Source of the DNA: Agromyces humatus | Lineage (GTDB): Bacteria; Actinomycetota; Actinomycetes; Actinomycetales; Microbacteriaceae | Direction: 5' to 3' | Length of the DNA stretch: 64,000 nt | Assembly: GCF_021228295.1 (NCBI RefSeq) | Contig: NZ_JAJQPD010000014.1 | Location: 1 to 64,000 of the forward strand | Shown here: in pieces, positions 61,821 to 64,000 of the stretch | Numbering within the stretch: the first letter of the stretch is position 1 | Layout: each line of letters starts with the position of its first letter | The notes under the pieces: generated by a model | What the model saw: the letters and a program-made list of their open reading frames with translations, nothing else | The model's database searches: none | Told to the model about the DNA's origin: nothing | Translations under genes and position numbers: made by a program

Positions 61821-63463
61821 ATACCAGCCGCCGAACCCACCGTACCGCTTGGCTCGCGATCGCCGCGGGCGCGGCCATCACACTGAGCGGATGCACCGCC
61901 GACGGCTCCGGCCCGTCGACGGCCCCGGTCGCTGACATCCCGTTCGGGGCGACGACGCCCGCGGCATCCGGGCCGGTTGAATCCATCGACTGGATGCTCC
62001 CGGCCGAGCCGGCGACGTTCGATTTCGACATCGACAGCGGAGCGGCCGAGAACACCGTCTTCGCGAACGTCTGCGAGCGGCTCATGGCCGTGCAGCCCGA
62101 CCTGACGACCGTGCCGCACATCGCCGAGAGCGCCGAGTGGGTCGACGACACGCACGTCGTCTTCACGATCCGCACGGATGCGACCTTCCACGACGGCAGC
62201 CCGGTCACCGCCGACGCCGTGCTCTGGAGCATGCAGCGGCACGCCGCAGAGGGCGCCGACGAGTCGGACGAGTACGGCAACGTGACTGCGATGGAGAAGA
62301 CCGGCGAGAACGAGATCACGGTCACGCTCGCCCAACGCGACGCGATCTTCATCCAGGCGATGGCCGGCAACGGCGGAATGGTGCTGAACCCGCGCGTGGT
62401 CGAAGCGCAGGGCGAGAACTACGGCGCCCCGGGCACACCCGACGCGTGCTCGGGCCCCTACACGCTCGGCGAGTGGAAGCCAGGCACGAGCCTCACGATC
62501 ACGAAGACCGAGGACTACTGGGATGCCTCTCGCGAGGTGCTCGCCGATGAGGTGGTGTTCACCTGGGCCGACCAGTCGGCGGTCGTGAACGCCCTCACCG
62601 CCGGCGAAGCCGACGGCTCGTACCTCGACTCCCCCGCCTCGGCGATCCCGCTGCAGTCGGTCGAGGGGGTCTCGCTCGCACAGGGCCCGTCGACGAACGC
62701 GTGGGTGCTGCTCGCCACCGAGCGCGGAGCCCTCGCCGACGAGCGGATCCGCCAGGCCCTGTCGCTCGCGCTCGACCGGGCGGGCATCGCGAAGGCCGCG
62801 TTCGGCGACCTGGCGCAGCCGTCGAAGACCCCGGTCGGCTCGGGCGCCTGGGGCTACGAGCGCGATGCGTTCGAAGCCGCCTACGAGGAGCTCGAGGGTG
62901 CGCCCGCGAGCCCGAGCGCCGAAGACCTCGATGCGGCGAAGTCGCTCGTCGCCGAGGCCGGTGCGCCCGAGGCGCCGATCGTGATCGCCAGCGACGGCGG
63001 CTCGGTGCGAAATGTCGTCTCCAACGCGCTCGTCGCTGCGGCCAAGAGCATCGGCCTCGAGGCCGAGATCACCACGATCCCGTCTGCGCAGTACGGCGAC
63101 TTCTACTCCGATGCCGACCTGCGCGGCGAGGCCGACCTGTTCTCCGACGAGTACTACATCTCGAAGAACGACCCGGTCGGGTTCTACAAGAACGGGGCGT
63201 CGACGGCAACGGTCAACTTCGTCGGATTCGGCGACCCCGAGTACGACCAGCTCGTACAGCAGGCATTCGCGGCGACGGATGACTCGGAGCGGGCCGAGCT
63301 CGCGATCGACCTCCAGCGTCGCTGGGTCGAAGCAACTCCGTGGATCTCGGTTTCGCAGAGCCCGTCGACCGTCGCGTACTCGTCACAGCTCACCGGCCTG
63401 CCGTCATCTGCCGCGTACCTCTACTACCCGTGGGCCGCCGACCTCGGCGCCGCGCAGGGCTGA
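61817..63463 (+). CDS. oligopeptide-type ABC substrate-binding lipoprotein
   Basis: A 548-residue family-5 solute-binding protein. It has a lipoprotein signal with Cys in ITLSGC near residue 26, then WMLPAEPATFDFD, ATFHDGSPVTADAVLWSMQR, PDACSGPYTLGEW, and RIRQALSLALDRAGIAKAAF. It captures a di- or oligopeptide or similar molecule. ATG 61817 overlaps the C45 gene. Confidence 0.92.
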   Translation: MNTSRRTHRTAWLAIAAGAAITLSGCTADGSGPSTAPVADIPFGATTPAASGPVESIDWMLPAEPATFDFDIDSGAAENTVFANVCERLMAVQPDLTTVPHIAESAEWVDDTHVVFTIRTDATFHDGSPVTADAVLWSMQRHAAEGADESDEYGNVTAMEKTGENEITVTLAQRDAIFIQAMAGNGGMVLNPRVVEAQGENYGAPGTPDACSGPYTLGEWKPGTSLTITKTEDYWDASREVLADEVVFTWADQSAVVNALTAGEADGSYLDSPASAIPLQSVEGVSLAQGPSTNAWVLLATERGALADERIRQALSLALDRAGIAKAAFGDLAQPSKTPVGSGAWGYERDAFEAAYEELEGAPASPSAEDLDAAKSLVAEAGAPEAPIVIASDGGSVRNVVSNALVAAAKSIGLEAEITTIPSAQYGDFYSDADLRGEADLFSDEYYISKNDPVGFYKNGASTATVNFVGFGDPEYDQLVQQAFAATDDSERAELAIDLQRRWVEATPWISVSQSPSTVAYSSQLTGLPSSAAYLYYPWAADLGAAQG

Positions 63464-63465
63464 GC

Positions 63466-64000
63466 ATGCTGACGGCGCTCAGGCGGCTCGCGGGCATGGC
63501 CGTGACGTTGGTGGTGGCATCCTTCATCATCTTCGCGGCCATGTACGCGGCCCCCGGCGACCCGGTGACGTTCCTCATCGGCAACCCGGAGAACCTCACG
63601 CCCGAGCGCATCGCCGCCGTCCGGGCGGAGTACCACCTCGACGAGCCGCTGCTCGTGCAGTACTGGATCTGGTTGAGCGACGCCCTCACCGGCAACCTCG
63701 GCACGTCGTTCCAGTACCACCAGCCGGTGGCGTCGATCATGTCGAGCCGGCTGCCGGCCACGCTCGCCCTCGTCGCATATGCGACCGTGCTGTTCACCGT
63801 CGCGGGCATCGGCCTCGGTGTCTGGGCGGCCGTGCGGCGGGGGCGGGCGACTGACTCGGCGATCGTCGGATCGACGACGCTCGCCGCGTCGGTGCCGTCC
63901 TTCGTCGTCGGGATCGTCCTCGTGTCGTTCTTCTCGGTGCAGCTCGGATGGTTCCCGGTGACCGGGGCCGGCGAGGGGTTCGCCGACCGGGTCTACCACC
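63466..64000 (+). CDS. oligopeptide-type ABC permease, DppB-like (truncated by window end)
   Basis: An ATG three bases after the binding-protein stop opens a frame that runs off the window after 178 codons. The sequence MLTALRRLAGMAVTLVVASF, the loop YAAPGDPVTFLIGNPEN, LGTSFQYHQPVASIMSSRLP and the helix LVAYATVLFTVAGIGLG match the first half of DppB/OppB permeases. The rest of the transporter should follow outside. Confidence 0.88.
   Translation, partial: MLTALRRLAGMAVTLVVASFIIFAAMYAAPGDPVTFLIGNPENLTPERIAAVRAEYHLDEPLLVQYWIWLSDALTGNLGTSFQYHQPVASIMSSRLPATLALVAYATVLFTVAGIGLGVWAAVRRGRATDSAIVGSTTLAASVPSFVVGIVLVSFFSVQLGWFPVTGAGEGFADRVYH

Overview
This 64 kb window is high-GC DNA with short intergenic gaps, GTG starts, ATGA/GTGA stop-start overlaps and several apparently leaderless promoters. 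Together with the gene families (TetR/MerR/PucR/RpiR regulators, an AbiEi-type antitoxin, DrrAB-type and FecCD-type ABC transporters, PspA, a large LuxR-type ATPase regulator) this points to an actinobacterium, most likely of the Microbacteriaceae. No rRNA operon, intact tRNA or CRISPR array was seen.

Region 1-3.6 kb looks eroded: a C-terminal gene stub, a small membrane-protein gene with an in-frame TGA at codon 5, a serine-tRNA-like remnant, and several small proteins of unknown function. Region 3.6-9.9 kb looks like a peptide or amide utilisation locus: a POT-type peptide transporter divergent from a PucR-type regulator, an alpha/beta hydrolase, a creatinase-like M24 protein that has lost most metal ligands, and a prolidase-type amidohydrolase. 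Region 9.9-12.5 kb holds a TetR regulator and a two-component flavin monooxygenase (luciferase-like oxygenase plus flavin reductase) with a palindromic operator upstream. Region 12.7-14.1 kb has an orphan AbiEi-type antitoxin whose toxin gene is reduced to a stub, then a terminator and a gene fragment, consistent with an old integration/deletion scar.

Region 14.2-26.1 kb is an accessory catabolic or detoxification island: two short-chain dehydrogenases, three closely related epoxide-hydrolase-like enzymes (one with a Tat signal), a SnoaL-like protein, a thioredoxin-fold protein with a single active-site Cys, MerR and TetR regulators with visible operators, a small ORF with a strong ribosome binding site, and a 922-residue LuxR-family regulator. 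Region 26.5-36.3 kb reads on the minus strand and looks metal or siderophore related: a Fur/Zur-like box, a FecCD-type importer (permease, ATPase, lipoprotein) coupled by stop-start overlaps to a heterodimeric ABC exporter pair, followed by a two-subunit permease of the UPF0718/TIGR03943 type and a membrane-anchored protein.

Region 36.6-40.4 kb has PspA with a membrane coiled-coil partner, GtrA with a GT39-type membrane glycosyltransferase, and the C-terminal remnant of an MFS transporter. Region 40.4-51.8 kb is mixed: lipoprotein, PHP phosphoesterase, reductase/TetR pair, Zn-alcohol dehydrogenase, EamA permease, hydrolase, YpfJ-type metallopeptidase, prolyl iminopeptidase, malate dehydrogenase, a GH16-like protein with an altered catalytic motif and a tiny membrane protein. 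Region 51.8-59.5 kb has a TetR-controlled DrrAB exporter, a nested inverted repeat, a large acyl-CoA dehydrogenase/oxidase and RecQ. The end (59.6-64 kb) has an RpiR regulator divergent from a C45-type acyltransferase/peptidase co-transcribed with an oligopeptide ABC transporter that runs off the window.
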